A stretch of DNA of 64,000 nt from Caldilineaceae bacterium (GTDB lineage: Bacteria > Chloroflexota > Anaerolineae > Caldilineales > Caldilineaceae), in contig JAHBVH010000030.1 in NCBI GenBank assembly GCA_019637645.1, positions 1-64,000 of the forward strand. The letters run 5' to 3'. A program made the position numbers and the translations under genes. Of this stretch, positions 25,699 to 34,924 are shown piece after piece (within the stretch, counting starts at the first letter, position 1; each line of letters opens with the position of its first letter). A model generated the notes under the pieces. That model did no database searches and was not told the DNA's origin. It saw only the letters and a list, made by a program, of their open reading frames with translations.

Positions 25699-28226
25699 AG
25701 CGACCGATGCTCTGGTTTCATCCCACCTTTATTCGGCGGCAGTTGACGAGCACAGGGAATCAATCATTGGTCTTGATTAGCTGTGTCGCGCTCGCCATGG
25801 TCACCTTGGTCGCGCTGCGTGGCTTTGGTGATAGTGTCAATCGGGCCTTGCTGCGCGATGCCCGCGCCCTCCAAGCCGCTGACATTGTGATCGATTCCAA
25901 CTTCCCCCTCTCGGCACCCTTGCAGCAGGCCATTCAGCAATTGGTGACGACCGGTGAGGCCGAAGCCGCTAACCTCTATGAATTTCTCTCGGTCGTGCGC
26001 GTGGCGACCGGTGAGGCAACGCTGCTTGCCAATCTCAAAGTGGTGGATCCTGGGTACCCCTTCTACGGCACCGTGACCCTGGCCTCTGGCCGTGCGTTCC
26101 ATACGGTGCTCCAACCCGGTGTGGTGGTTGTCGCGCCGGAGGTACTGGAGCGGTTGCAACTCCAGGTGGGCGATACGCTCCGCATTGGGCAAGCCACCCT
26201 CACCATTGGCGACGTGGTGACCTTTGAGCCAGACCGGCCGGTTACCCTTTTTACCCTTGGCCCGCGCATCTTTATTCCTAGCGCCGACTTGGCCGCGCTG
26301 GATCTGGTGAAAGAGGGCAGCCGCGTCAATTACACAGTGCTGCTCCAGCTGTCTATGGAAGCGCAACTGAATTCCGTAACTGAGCAACTGCGTGCCGTAC
26401 GCGAACCTCAGGAAGAGGTGGAAAACTATCGGTCGGCACGTTCGGGCGTCCAGCGCTTTTTTGACAATCTCCTGCTCTTTCTGGGTTTAGTGGCAATCTT
26501 CACCCTGTTGCTGGCCGGGATTGGCATTCAAAGCGCATTAACGGCTCTGCTGCGTGAACGGAGCCAGACCATTGCGGTGATCAAAACCATGGGTGCCAGT
26601 GGCCGCTTTGTCACGGTCAATTGGCTGGCTGTGGTGCTGCTCTTGGGTCTGGTGGGTACGGTGTTGGGGATCGCGGCTGGCTTCTGCTTGGCGCTTTGGT
26701 TGCCACAGTTGCTGGGGAATCTGCTGCCGTCTAATCTGCAACTGACGATTTCTCTGCGCACCTTGGGGGAAGGGATTTTGCTAGGGTTGGTGGTGGTGAC
26801 TTGTTTTACTTTTCTGCCGATCTATCAGTTGGATGAACTCAAGCCGAACTTTATCTTTCGCAAAGAGAACCCACCCTTTGTCTGGCGCTTGCCCTATCTC
26901 TTGGTGCTGTTGGGACTGGTGGCCTTTTTTGTGGCGATGGTGTTCTGGCAGTTACAGCGCTTCTGGCTAAGTCTCTATTTTATTGGCAGTGTATTGGGCT
27001 TGTTAGCATTGGCCGCGCTGTTAACCTACGGCGCACTCTGGTTGATCCAACGGTTGCCGCTCTCCTCGCTCATTTTTCGGCAAGCGCTACGGGGCCTTTT
27101 CCGCCCACGGAATGCCACCCATTCGATTATTGTCACCCTTTCGGCTGCCCTGGCTGTGATCTTCTCTATCTATCTGTTGGAACAGAATCTCAAAGCGGCC
27201 TTTGTGGCTGCCTACCCCGCGGATGCCCCGAATGTGGTCTTCCTGGATCTGCAACCGGATCAACTGCCAACCTTTGATCAGCTGCTCGATCAACCGGTTG
27301 AGTACTATCCCGTCATCCGGGCAACGATCCTGGCGATCAATGGACAGACGATTCATATGGCGCAAGAGGAGCAGCGCCCCGGTGATAATCTCGCGCGTAC
27401 CTTTAACCTGACCTACCGTGATGACCTGTTGGCCGACGAAGCGATTGTGCAGGGGGGAACGCTCTTTCCCACAACGCCGCTGACGGATCATCAACCGCGT
27501 GTGCCGGTTTCGCTGCTCGACGAGCTGCGCGAGCTCTACCCGTTTGCGCTGGGCGATCAGATCACCTTTCGCATCCAAGGCGTGCCGTTGGAGGCTGTGG
27601 TGACCAGCATTCGTACGCGGACTGCCGCAGAAGATTTCCGTCCTTTCTTTCTCTTTGTTTTTCCCACCGCGGTGCTCCAAAGCGCGCCCCAAACGATCTT
27701 CACCGCAACCCAACTCCCGCCCGCGCAGATCGGGCCGTTGCGCAATCGAATCGTGGCCGCGCTACCCAATGTGACGGTGATCGATATCACCGAAACGATT
27801 ACCAATGCCGCGTTGGTTGCCGAACGGCTGGTTCAGATCATTCGCTTTTTTACGCTCTTTAGTGTGTTGGCCGGGGTGTTGATTGTCGTTAGCTCTATCT
27901 TCGCAACACGCCAGGCGCGCATCCAAGAAGCTGTCTACTATAAAGTATTAGGGGCGCGTCGTCGCTTTGTCCAACAAGTCTTTATGGTGGAAAACCTTTT
28001 GCTGGGCCTGATCAGCGCGCTGCTAGCCCTGCTCATGGCGCAGATCGGCAGTTGGGCGCTTTGTCATTATCTCTTTGCCATCAACTACCATCCAGCGCCT
28101 GGAGCGAGCCTGGGGCTACTCTTGGCGACCATCGTCTTGGTCGTTGGCGTCGGCATGGCCGCTTCGGGCGCGATCCTACGCAGCAAGCCGATCTTGATTT
28201 TGCGGGAGTTGACCGCCACCGAATGA
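25695..28226 (+). CDS. ybbP: FtsX-fold ABC permease, YbbP-like (COG3127 type)
   Basis: 843 residues with the ten-helix layout of YbbP: N-terminal helix, a large extracytoplasmic domain (about 60-250; AADIVIDSNFPLSAPL), four helices with FtsX motifs (RERSQTIAVIKTMGASGRFV), a second helix group and extracellular domain, then a C-terminal FtsX unit (YYKVLGARRRFVQQVFMVE). Start overlaps the ATPase stop by four bases. In E. coli, ybbA-ybbP is next to tesA; here a TesA-like esterase is about 7 kb downstream. Exported substrate unknown. Confidence 0.9.
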   Translation: MKRPMLWFHPTFIRRQLTSTGNQSLVLISCVALAMVTLVALRGFGDSVNRALLRDARALQAADIVIDSNFPLSAPLQQAIQQLVTTGEAEAANLYEFLSVVRVATGEATLLANLKVVDPGYPFYGTVTLASGRAFHTVLQPGVVVVAPEVLERLQLQVGDTLRIGQATLTIGDVVTFEPDRPVTLFTLGPRIFIPSADLAALDLVKEGSRVNYTVLLQLSMEAQLNSVTEQLRAVREPQEEVENYRSARSGVQRFFDNLLLFLGLVAIFTLLLAGIGIQSALTALLRERSQTIAVIKTMGASGRFVTVNWLAVVLLLGLVGTVLGIAAGFCLALWLPQLLGNLLPSNLQLTISLRTLGEGILLGLVVVTCFTFLPIYQLDELKPNFIFRKENPPFVWRLPYLLVLLGLVAFFVAMVFWQLQRFWLSLYFIGSVLGLLALAALLTYGALWLIQRLPLSSLIFRQALRGLFRPRNATHSIIVTLSAALAVIFSIYLLEQNLKAAFVAAYPADAPNVVFLDLQPDQLPTFDQLLDQPVEYYPVIRATILAINGQTIHMAQEEQRPGDNLARTFNLTYRDDLLADEAIVQGGTLFPTTPLTDHQPRVPVSLLDELRELYPFALGDQITFRIQGVPLEAVVTSIRTRTAAEDFRPFFLFVFPTAVLQSAPQTIFTATQLPPAQIGPLRNRIVAALPNVTVIDITETITNAALVAERLVQIIRFFTLFSVLAGVLIVVSSIFATRQARIQEAVYYKVLGARRRFVQQVFMVENLLLGLISALLALLMAQIGSWALCHYLFAINYHPAPGASLGLLLATIVLVVGVGMAASGAILRSKPILILRELTATE

Positions 28227-28650
28227 CATGGTACTGTAGCGGTATGTTGACTTTTTTCCTTTGATCTGCGGACACCCGTCTGATTGATTGGCCCGAAAAC
28301 CGTACACTATTGTAGAATAGTGAGGTCTTCCACACTTGGGCAAGAGCTGTCAGCTCTCTGGTTGGTACGGCCAACTACGTAGCGCCTAATCGTATGTATA
28401 ATCTTTCTACAGATTTGACCCATTATCGTAAGCTAAATAAAAACCTCGACTGATTTAGGTAGGCATTATTTTACTGTCGTAAGGTATTCGGTGTTCTTTG
28501 CTTTAACAGACGATTGCATGGTGCCTGCTCTCTTGGTGCGCCTGCTCATGGGAGCAACTGTCCCACGCTCTATCGAAGATGAGCAGTGGTAAGGTCCATG
28601 AATCATCCGCTCTGCGTTGGGTATCCCGCTCAGGAAAGGAATGAACTATC
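28227..28650. other. Intergenic region with hairpins and possible relic repeat
   Basis: No gene. CACTATT/AATAGTG forms a hairpin at 28305-28322. AGAGCTGTCAGCTCTCT near 28344-28360, followed by GGTTGG, closely resembles the right arm of repeat copy A (5087-5107). TGTATAAT (28395-28402) is a possible -10. Otherwise nothing recognised. Confidence 0.45.
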
Positions 28651-29463
28651 ATGCAACGGCAAAGTTTCCTCATTATGCTCCTCGGTTTTACACTTTGGCT
28701 AGCGGCCTGTCAACCCATTCAACCAGTGATGCCTACCTCAGAAGCAGTGGTGGGGACAGATGTACCACCGCCAACCGAAGCTGAACTCACCGACATCCTC
28801 TGGCAATGGCAACAGAGTGAACTCAGTGATGGCACGGTGATCACGGTCACTGACCCCACACGCTACACGCTGCACTTTTTAGCTGATGGCAATGTTCAGC
28901 TCCAGGCGGATTGCAACCGTGGTCAGGGCAGCTATGCCGTCACCGGCGAATCCCTAACGTTCATGCCGATTGCCGTAACCCTGATGGCTTGCCTGCCAGA
29001 ATCCCAAGATAGTCTCTTTATGCAACAAATCAGCACCGTCAGCACCTATCAGATCGACGGTGATACCCTCTGGCTGACTCTGCAAGAAGGGGGCAAGATG
29101 CACTTTGCTGCGGCATCCGCTTCTACGGACATGGCTGTCCTCACGGGGACAGTCACCTACCTCCAGCGGATTGCCCTCCCTGCGGGTGCTGTGATCGAAG
29201 TACAGTTGCAAGATGTCTCGAAGCAAGATGTCGCGGCGACTGTCATGGCCAGCCAGACGATTACCACCAGTGGCGAAAATGTGCCCATTCCCTTTGCATT
29301 GACCTACGATCCGGCCCAAATCGACGAACGCTTTACCTATGCCCTGAGCGCACGCATTACAGTTGAGGGCCAATTGCGTTGGATCAACACCGATCACATT
29401 GCCGTCTTGACCCAAGGTGCGCCCATGACAGATGTGGAAGTGCTCGTCCGGCCAGCCCAGTAA
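28651..29463 (+). CDS. Lipoprotein with META and YbaY-like domains
   Basis: 270 residues. Lipobox LAAC at about residue 20. Residues about 45-150 are a META/HslJ-like domain (WQWQQSELSDGTVITVTDPTRY, NVQLQADCNRGQGSYAVTGESLTF, MACLPE). Residues about 160-268 resemble YbaY/type-III chaperone-like lipoprotein domains (VTYLQRIALPAGAVIEVQLQD, IPFALTYDPAQIDERFTYALSARI, LRWINTDHIAVLT). Surface-anchored stress-related role is inferred from the families. ATG 28651 is preceded by GGAAAGG. Confidence 0.85.
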   Translation: MQRQSFLIMLLGFTLWLAACQPIQPVMPTSEAVVGTDVPPPTEAELTDILWQWQQSELSDGTVITVTDPTRYTLHFLADGNVQLQADCNRGQGSYAVTGESLTFMPIAVTLMACLPESQDSLFMQQISTVSTYQIDGDTLWLTLQEGGKMHFAAASASTDMAVLTGTVTYLQRIALPAGAVIEVQLQDVSKQDVAATVMASQTITTSGENVPIPFALTYDPAQIDERFTYALSARITVEGQLRWINTDHIAVLTQGAPMTDVEVLVRPAQ

Positions 29464-29579
29464 GCTCACTTTCATCAGCGGGGTTGTTGCGCGTTGGCCG
29501 CGTGATGGCTGGTTGTCGCGCCCAACCAACGGTGGCAACGCTCGTACGCTAAGCGCGTCCCACCCCGCTCACCACAGGT

Positions 29580-29804
29580 GATGCTAATTGGGCGCGTATT
29601 CAGGCCGCGGGGAAACTCATTGTCGGCACCGCAGTCGATTACCCGCCCTTGGCTTTCTATACCGCCGATTTTCAGGTTGATGGCTTTGATGTTGCCCTCG
29701 CCAAAGCGATCGGACACCGCGCTGCCCTCCAATGGGGAGCGCAGGTGCCTATCGATTGGCGGTCGGCAATAAACGGCTTGCGCGCTACCGCGATCTCACG
29801 GTGA
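29580..29804 (+). pseudogene. Remnant of a family-3 solute-binding protein
   Basis: Translated in frame from 29583 the sequence reads ANWARIQAAGKLIVGTAV, then DYPPLAFYTADFQVDGFDV and ALAKAIGHRAALQW, the N-terminal core of amino-acid-type periplasmic binding proteins (ligand-binding DYPPxxFY and GFDVALAKAI). It then passes to unrelated sequence and a stop at 29802. There is no start codon, no signal peptide and most of the protein is gone. Flanks 29464-29579 and 29805-29972 hold no gene. Confidence 0.75.
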
Positions 29805-29972
29805 CGGTGCTTGTGTGCCAACCGCGCTAATCCACGCGCCGAGCAGGCGGGTAAGAACAGCATTTACTCGCCTGTTTCTTTCCGAAGTTACGCACCTAGA
29901 CACAGCCAGCACTCTGGTCATACGAACCAACTGTGTAACGCCTATCCTTATAACCAGGGAGGGAAAAATAAG

Positions 29973-32009
29973 ATGATGAAAGGTAAGTTCCCACTGCTTT
30001 TCGCGATGCTGGTGCTGCTTGCTCTTTGGACCATGAGCACGGGGATGCGGCTGCGTGCTAGCCCCTTGCGCCAAGCGGGTGGCGCGCTGTCGGCGGCTGC
30101 TTTAGTCAATGCCGAATATCGAACCCAATTTACCGCGAACCGGACGGTCCGTCTTACCGATGGGGTCTACGAAGATCCAGAGACAGGCGTACATATCGCG
30201 CTTACCGATTACTTCGCCTTGGGGGATCTCAATGGCGACGGTCTGGCCGATGCCGCCGCCATCCTGACCGCCACCATCAACCATGGAGCACCTTTCTATG
30301 ATCTGGTGGCGGTGACCGCACAAGAAGAGGGCGAGAGTGCCATTGGTGGCCTGATCTTGTTGGGAGAAGGTGTGCAGATTACCGATCTCACTATTGCCGA
30401 TGGTCGAATTACCGTGGCCTATCTACGTCCACGGCGTGGCGATGCCGAAGGCAACCCAACGGAGTCGGTCACGCAGCACTTTTTCTCTCGGCGCGGCATG
30501 TTGGTACCAGAGCAAACTAAATCGTTTGGTCAGCTTTTTCCCTACCGGGTCGGCACCCACTACGGTTATATCAATGTGCTTGGTGAGATCGTGATTGCGC
30601 CCCAGTTTGCCCTGGCTGGAGAATTTTCCGAAGGGATGGCCGCGGTGAGCTATGATGGCCGCAACACTGGTTTTATCAACCAGATTGGCGAATTGGTCAT
30701 CACGCCCCGCTTTAGCTATGCTGGCCGTTTTGTCCAAGGGTTGGCTATTGTTGGTGTACGGGGGGTGAATGCCGATGCGCCGTTCCTCACCACTTATATT
30801 GACCGCTTAGGTCGCTTTGTTTTGGGGGAGCAACGTTTTCTTGCTGCCGAGCCTTTTCGCGAGGGCTTGGCCGCCGTTAGCTATGATGGTCAGCAATATG
30901 GCTACATTGATCGTCAAGGGCAGGTGGTAATTGGCATGCAATTCACCGCCGCCGAATCCTTTCAGGAAGGGCTGGCAGCCGTCCAGTTTGGTGGTCAATA
31001 TGGCTATATTGACCGCAGTGGCCGCTTTGTGATCCCTCCCCAATTTGAGGCGGCCAAGCCCTTTTCGCAAGGACTAGCCGCCGTCGTCCTAGGGGGCAAG
31101 ACTGGCTATATCAATAGCCGGGGCGATATTGTGATTGAGCCCACCTTTGACGTTGGTAGCGATTTTCAGGAAGGGCGAGCGTTGGTGACCACTGGTGATC
31201 GTCTGACTTATATTGATCCAGCGGGTACTGTTATGGTGGATATTCCGGGGCTAACTCAAGGTCAGCCTTTTGTCGAAGGCGCGGCGGCGGTCGTGATCGA
31301 TGGTCAATCTGGCTACATTGATTTGCAGGGCAATCTGCTCGTCGCTCCTCAATTCACCTATGCGGGTAACTTTGAACGCGGCTTAGCCGTGGTGGAGAGT
31401 GCGACAACCTGGGGGTTGCTCAATTCGGTTGGCGAGGTGGTGCTAGAGCTAGAGCGCACGCCTGCCCTAGCGGCTTTCAAGCTGGCATCTGCCCAGACTC
31501 AGGTGATCGACTATCTGCCAAGTGTGCCGGAATTAACGCGTACGGGGGCCTGTACCAGCAATTCGGAGCTACTGGATCTGCCCACGGCTTGGAAATGTAC
31601 CACGGAGGACGGTGATACCTATGATCCCTGTCTCACCGCTGTGGATGGTGAAACCATTGTATGTGCCGCTTCGCCGATGGAGCAAGAGGCAGGCTTTCAG
31701 CTCAGCCTAACCAAACCGCTGCCACCTGTGCAAGTGACGGCGACGCCACCTTCCCCCATTTGGCAGTTGCGTACTGCGGCTGGGGATCACTGTCGCGTCA
31801 ATCGGGTAAATTCCTTGATGATCGAGGACCAACCTGTGACCCATGTCTGTGCCGATGGTATGGTTCTTCTGGGTGAGATTGACCAAACCAATGCATTGTG
31901 GACCATTGAGCGCGGTGTATTGATGAATAGCGCCGAAGGTCAGCTGACTCTCGATGAGCGCCAATCGGTGGAAATTGTCGAGGCGTGGGTCCCCGTTGCC
32001 CCCGAGTAA
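29973..32009 (+). CDS. Exported WG-repeat protein
   Basis: 678 residues from ATG 29973, after GGGAGGGAAAAATAAG. Signal peptide (about 1-25, FPLLFAMLVLLALWTMS). An N-terminal domain with DLNGDGLADAAAIL (FG-GAP/EF-like) is followed by about eight to ten WG repeats of about 45 residues (YGYIDRSGRFVIPPQFEAA, FSQGLAAVVLGGKTGYIN) to about residue 510, then a Cys-containing C-terminal domain (DGDTYDPCL, GDHCRVNRVNS). Probably a secreted or cell-surface beta-repeat binding protein. The next secreted protein starts 65 bp downstream. Confidence 0.88.
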   Translation: MMKGKFPLLFAMLVLLALWTMSTGMRLRASPLRQAGGALSAAALVNAEYRTQFTANRTVRLTDGVYEDPETGVHIALTDYFALGDLNGDGLADAAAILTATINHGAPFYDLVAVTAQEEGESAIGGLILLGEGVQITDLTIADGRITVAYLRPRRGDAEGNPTESVTQHFFSRRGMLVPEQTKSFGQLFPYRVGTHYGYINVLGEIVIAPQFALAGEFSEGMAAVSYDGRNTGFINQIGELVITPRFSYAGRFVQGLAIVGVRGVNADAPFLTTYIDRLGRFVLGEQRFLAAEPFREGLAAVSYDGQQYGYIDRQGQVVIGMQFTAAESFQEGLAAVQFGGQYGYIDRSGRFVIPPQFEAAKPFSQGLAAVVLGGKTGYINSRGDIVIEPTFDVGSDFQEGRALVTTGDRLTYIDPAGTVMVDIPGLTQGQPFVEGAAAVVIDGQSGYIDLQGNLLVAPQFTYAGNFERGLAVVESATTWGLLNSVGEVVLELERTPALAAFKLASAQTQVIDYLPSVPELTRTGACTSNSELLDLPTAWKCTTEDGDTYDPCLTAVDGETIVCAASPMEQEAGFQLSLTKPLPPVQVTATPPSPIWQLRTAAGDHCRVNRVNSLMIEDQPVTHVCADGMVLLGEIDQTNALWTIERGVLMNSAEGQLTLDERQSVEIVEAWVPVAPE

Positions 32010-32074
32010 GGGGGTGCTTTCCTGGCTTGCAAACTTTTTACCTTACCCTAAACATTCATGGGAGGATTGCCTTG

Positions 32075-33601
32075 ATGACACAACTCCACTCCAAGCGTTG
32101 GTTGATCATAGCGCTCACTTTGAGCCTCCTCTTCTTGATCCAGCCGGCAGCGGTAGCCGCGCTGACCCAATCGGCACACGCACCCACGGCGCGTAGCCTG
32201 CATGCGCAGGCCAATGAGCCGGTCTACGCGCTACAAGGCGTCTTGGGGCGCGCCGAGCGCCAACATTTTGACACCTACATGATCACCAGTGATGGCCGTG
32301 CCTATGCCTTGGCTGGCGAGACACCCGAATTGGAGGGGCAGATCACCACGCTACGCAACCAAGGCCCGAATACCTTGGTCAAAGTGTGGGGTACGCTCTA
32401 TCCACAAGGACGGCTCTCGGCCACGCCAGAGATCGTGGTCGCGAGCATTTTGGTGGCCGAAGCCGAGCCAACGGCAACGCCAGCACCAACCACCCAACCC
32501 CAAGCAACGGTGCGCAATGCTTCGATCAATGTGCGCAGCGGACCTAGCACCGATTACACGCCGGTCAATGTGTTGCAGCAAGGACAAACTTGTACCATCA
32601 TTGGGCGCAATAGCGATAACACTTGGTGGCAGCTGGACTGTGGGAGTGGGACCCAAGGGTGGGTATTGGGTCAGCTCGTCGACGTTGCGGGCAATACTGG
32701 CCCGGTTCCGGTGGTGAACGTCGCGCCGCCACCACCACAACCTACCCCTGTTCCCACCACCCCCGTCTACTATGGTTGGAAAGCCTCTTATTGGAACAAC
32801 CCCGATCTCAGCGGTAATCCTGTCCAGACCGCGGACGTAGCCGAGGTCAATTTTGATTGGGGCAATGGCGGCCCTGCTGGTCAGGCGGATAATTTCTCGA
32901 CCCGTTTTGAACGCACCATCAACTTTAATCCCGGGACCTACCGCTTTGTGGCACGCGCCGATGATGGGGTACGCGTCTTTGTGGATAACCAGATCATGAT
33001 TGATCAGTGGCATGTGGGTTCGGCCTCGGTAGATTACACCGCCGACCGTTCGATGTATGGCAACCAAATGGTGCGCGTCGAACATTATGAAGGAACGGGG
33101 CTGGCTAGCTTGCGCTTTTCCTTCTTCCCCCTGGCCAATACAACCATCGACGGCGGCGGCAGTGGCGAATGGGAAGCGAGCTATTTTGGTAATCCTGATC
33201 TTTCGGGGAATCCGCTATTGGTGCGCCGTGAACCCCGTTCCCCCTATCCCTTGGATTGGGATTGGGGTGCTGGTTCACCGGCCCCCGGTGTCATCGGCGA
33301 CGATAATTGGTCGGCACGGTGGCGCGGTCGTTTTTTCTTTGACCAAGGCGACTACCGCTTTCAAGCGCGCAGTGACGATGGCGTGCGGCTCTACATTGAT
33401 GGGATTCGCGTCATTGACGGGTGGGCCGATGGCTACAAAGAACCCTCCAATCAATTCTTAGCCATTGGGCGCGGGGATCATGAGATCACCATTGAATTTT
33501 ACGAGCGGGGTGGTCTCGCCTTTAACCGTGTCTGGTGGTACCGTACCAGTGGCGGCGGTGGTGGCGGGGGCGATACTAGTATGGGTGGTCGTGATCAATA
33601 G
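32075..33601 (+). CDS. Secreted SH3b-PA14-PA14 protein
   Basis: 508 residues from ATG 32075, after GGGAGGA. Signal peptide, a domain near 45-125 (YALQGVLGRAERQHFDTYMI), a Pro/Thr linker, an SH3b domain (about 150-210; INVRSGPSTDYTPVNVLQQG), Pro-rich linker, then two PA14-like domains (about 235-355 and 370-490; WKASYWNNPDLSGNP, YRFVARADDGVRVFVDN; WEASYFGNPDLSGNP, YRFQARSDDGVRLYIDG). Ends in a Gly-rich tail. SH3b and PA14 suggest binding of cell-wall or extracellular carbohydrate. Confidence 0.9.
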   Translation: MTQLHSKRWLIIALTLSLLFLIQPAAVAALTQSAHAPTARSLHAQANEPVYALQGVLGRAERQHFDTYMITSDGRAYALAGETPELEGQITTLRNQGPNTLVKVWGTLYPQGRLSATPEIVVASILVAEAEPTATPAPTTQPQATVRNASINVRSGPSTDYTPVNVLQQGQTCTIIGRNSDNTWWQLDCGSGTQGWVLGQLVDVAGNTGPVPVVNVAPPPPQPTPVPTTPVYYGWKASYWNNPDLSGNPVQTADVAEVNFDWGNGGPAGQADNFSTRFERTINFNPGTYRFVARADDGVRVFVDNQIMIDQWHVGSASVDYTADRSMYGNQMVRVEHYEGTGLASLRFSFFPLANTTIDGGGSGEWEASYFGNPDLSGNPLLVRREPRSPYPLDWDWGAGSPAPGVIGDDNWSARWRGRFFFDQGDYRFQARSDDGVRLYIDGIRVIDGWADGYKEPSNQFLAIGRGDHEITIEFYERGGLAFNRVWWYRTSGGGGGGGDTSMGGRDQ

Positions 33602-33632
33602 CTTATTCATTATCCCTCAAAAGGAGCTTGTT

Positions 33633-34466
33633 ATGCGTGCTTTGCAGCGGTACAGCATGAGTTTGTTGATCGGTGGCGTATTTTTGGGTGGGCTGGTGGG
33701 CGGTATGATGGTGAGCACGCGTTTCCGTCCCCCTTTGTTACACGCCCAAGCGGTAGTGACAACCGGCGCAGCTATGCTTGCCGCTACGCCCCGGCTCCAA
33801 TATCAGGGGCAACTCCTGAACCCAACGACGGGAAAACCGGTGACCAATGGCGCGTATGCCATGACCTTTCGCCTCTATGCTGTAGCAACGGGTGGCTCGG
33901 CTTTGTGGGGCGAAACCCAAAGCGTGAACACGACCGATGGTCTCTTCTCCACGCTCTTGACCGTTGATGGCAATCAATTTAATGGTCAAGAGCTCTACTT
34001 GGGGATTCAAGTGGGCAGCGACCCCGAGGCAACTCCCCGCCAACCCATCGCCTACACCGGCTATGCCTTCCGGGCTGACCGGGCTGGCGTGGCCGATAGC
34101 AGCACCGTTGCGCAAAATGCGCTCAATGCCGATGTGCTCGATGGGATTGATTCGAGCGGTTTTGTGCGGCGGGGCAATGATGGTATCGTAGCCTATGGGG
34201 TGGTTGATAGTAATGGCGCTCGGATCGATGGGCCGAGCTTTTCCAGCTCGCGCGATGGCAATGGCGTCTATGTGATTAGCATCTCTGGCGAAACCTATCA
34301 TCTCAATGATTTTGTGACCATTGTCACCTCGATCACCAATAACGAATGCCCCGAGCCGATGTTGGTGAGCACCGGGAGTAGCAATGGTAATCTATTGGTG
34401 GATATCTTTGACCGGAATGGCAATCGCCGCGCCTGTAAATTCCATTTTATGACCATTGAGCCCTAA
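33633..34466 (+). CDS. Exported protein with tail-fibre-like C-terminus
   Basis: 277 residues from ATG 33633, after AAGGAG; the frame upstream to 33465 overlaps the previous gene. Signal-anchor helix (about 9-28). Repetitive beta region (LQYQGQLLNPTTGKPVTNGA, FRLYAVATGGSALWGETQSV, GLFSTLLTVDG) of a kind common in Chloroflexota surface proteins, then DVLDGIDSSGFVRRG, which resembles phage tail-fibre/collar segments. Probably surface exposed. Same strand and 31 bp after the SH3b-PA14 gene. Confidence 0.75.
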   Translation: MRALQRYSMSLLIGGVFLGGLVGGMMVSTRFRPPLLHAQAVVTTGAAMLAATPRLQYQGQLLNPTTGKPVTNGAYAMTFRLYAVATGGSALWGETQSVNTTDGLFSTLLTVDGNQFNGQELYLGIQVGSDPEATPRQPIAYTGYAFRADRAGVADSSTVAQNALNADVLDGIDSSGFVRRGNDGIVAYGVVDSNGARIDGPSFSSSRDGNGVYVISISGETYHLNDFVTIVTSITNNECPEPMLVSTGSSNGNLLVDIFDRNGNRRACKFHFMTIEP

Positions 34467-34504
34467 GCTGGCGGCATCAATGCCTGGCTGAAAGGATAGT
34501 GCAT

Positions 34505-34870
34505 ATGTCTTCGCCTACAAGCAAGCGGTTCTTCCTGACCTTGTTGATCATCGCTTTGCTGGCCGTGGCGCTTTGGCACAAGCCGGTGCTGGCCCAAGCC
34601 TCGCTCACTTTCGACTTGGGTTGTTGGGGGATTACGGTTGGCGGTGCTGTTCGGCAATCGCCGAATTTTACCTTGCACGATACCACCGGCCAATGGGCTA
34701 GCGGCGTGGCAACCAGTCCGAATGCCATCGTCCGCGGCGGACATGTACAAGATTGGGGCACCATCTTTACCACGCCCGATCCGGTGCCACCGCCTACGCC
34801 GTCGGCTTTTCAGATCTATCTCCCGGTCATCGGCAATAACCTGCGCGTGGTGCGCAGTTGCGCCTGGTAA
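34505..34870 (+). CDS. Small secreted protein ending in an IYLPVI motif
   Basis: 121 residues from ATG 34505 (GTG 34499 possible). Signal peptide ending near AQA. The body has LTFDLGCWGITVGGA and a Pro/Thr linker, then IYLPVIGNN 9-18 residues before the end. A [IVF]YLP[LV]-type segment near the end is frequent in secreted proteins of this phylum by general knowledge. Function unknown; same transcript direction as the neighbouring surface genes. Confidence 0.65.
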   Translation: MSSPTSKRFFLTLLIIALLAVALWHKPVLAQASLTFDLGCWGITVGGAVRQSPNFTLHDTTGQWASGVATSPNAIVRGGHVQDWGTIFTTPDPVPPPTPSAFQIYLPVIGNNLRVVRSCAW

Positions 34871-34924
34871 TCTCTAGACCTGACAGGTAAGGTAGCCCGT
34901 GTAGCATAAGGTAGATTGTGTAAA

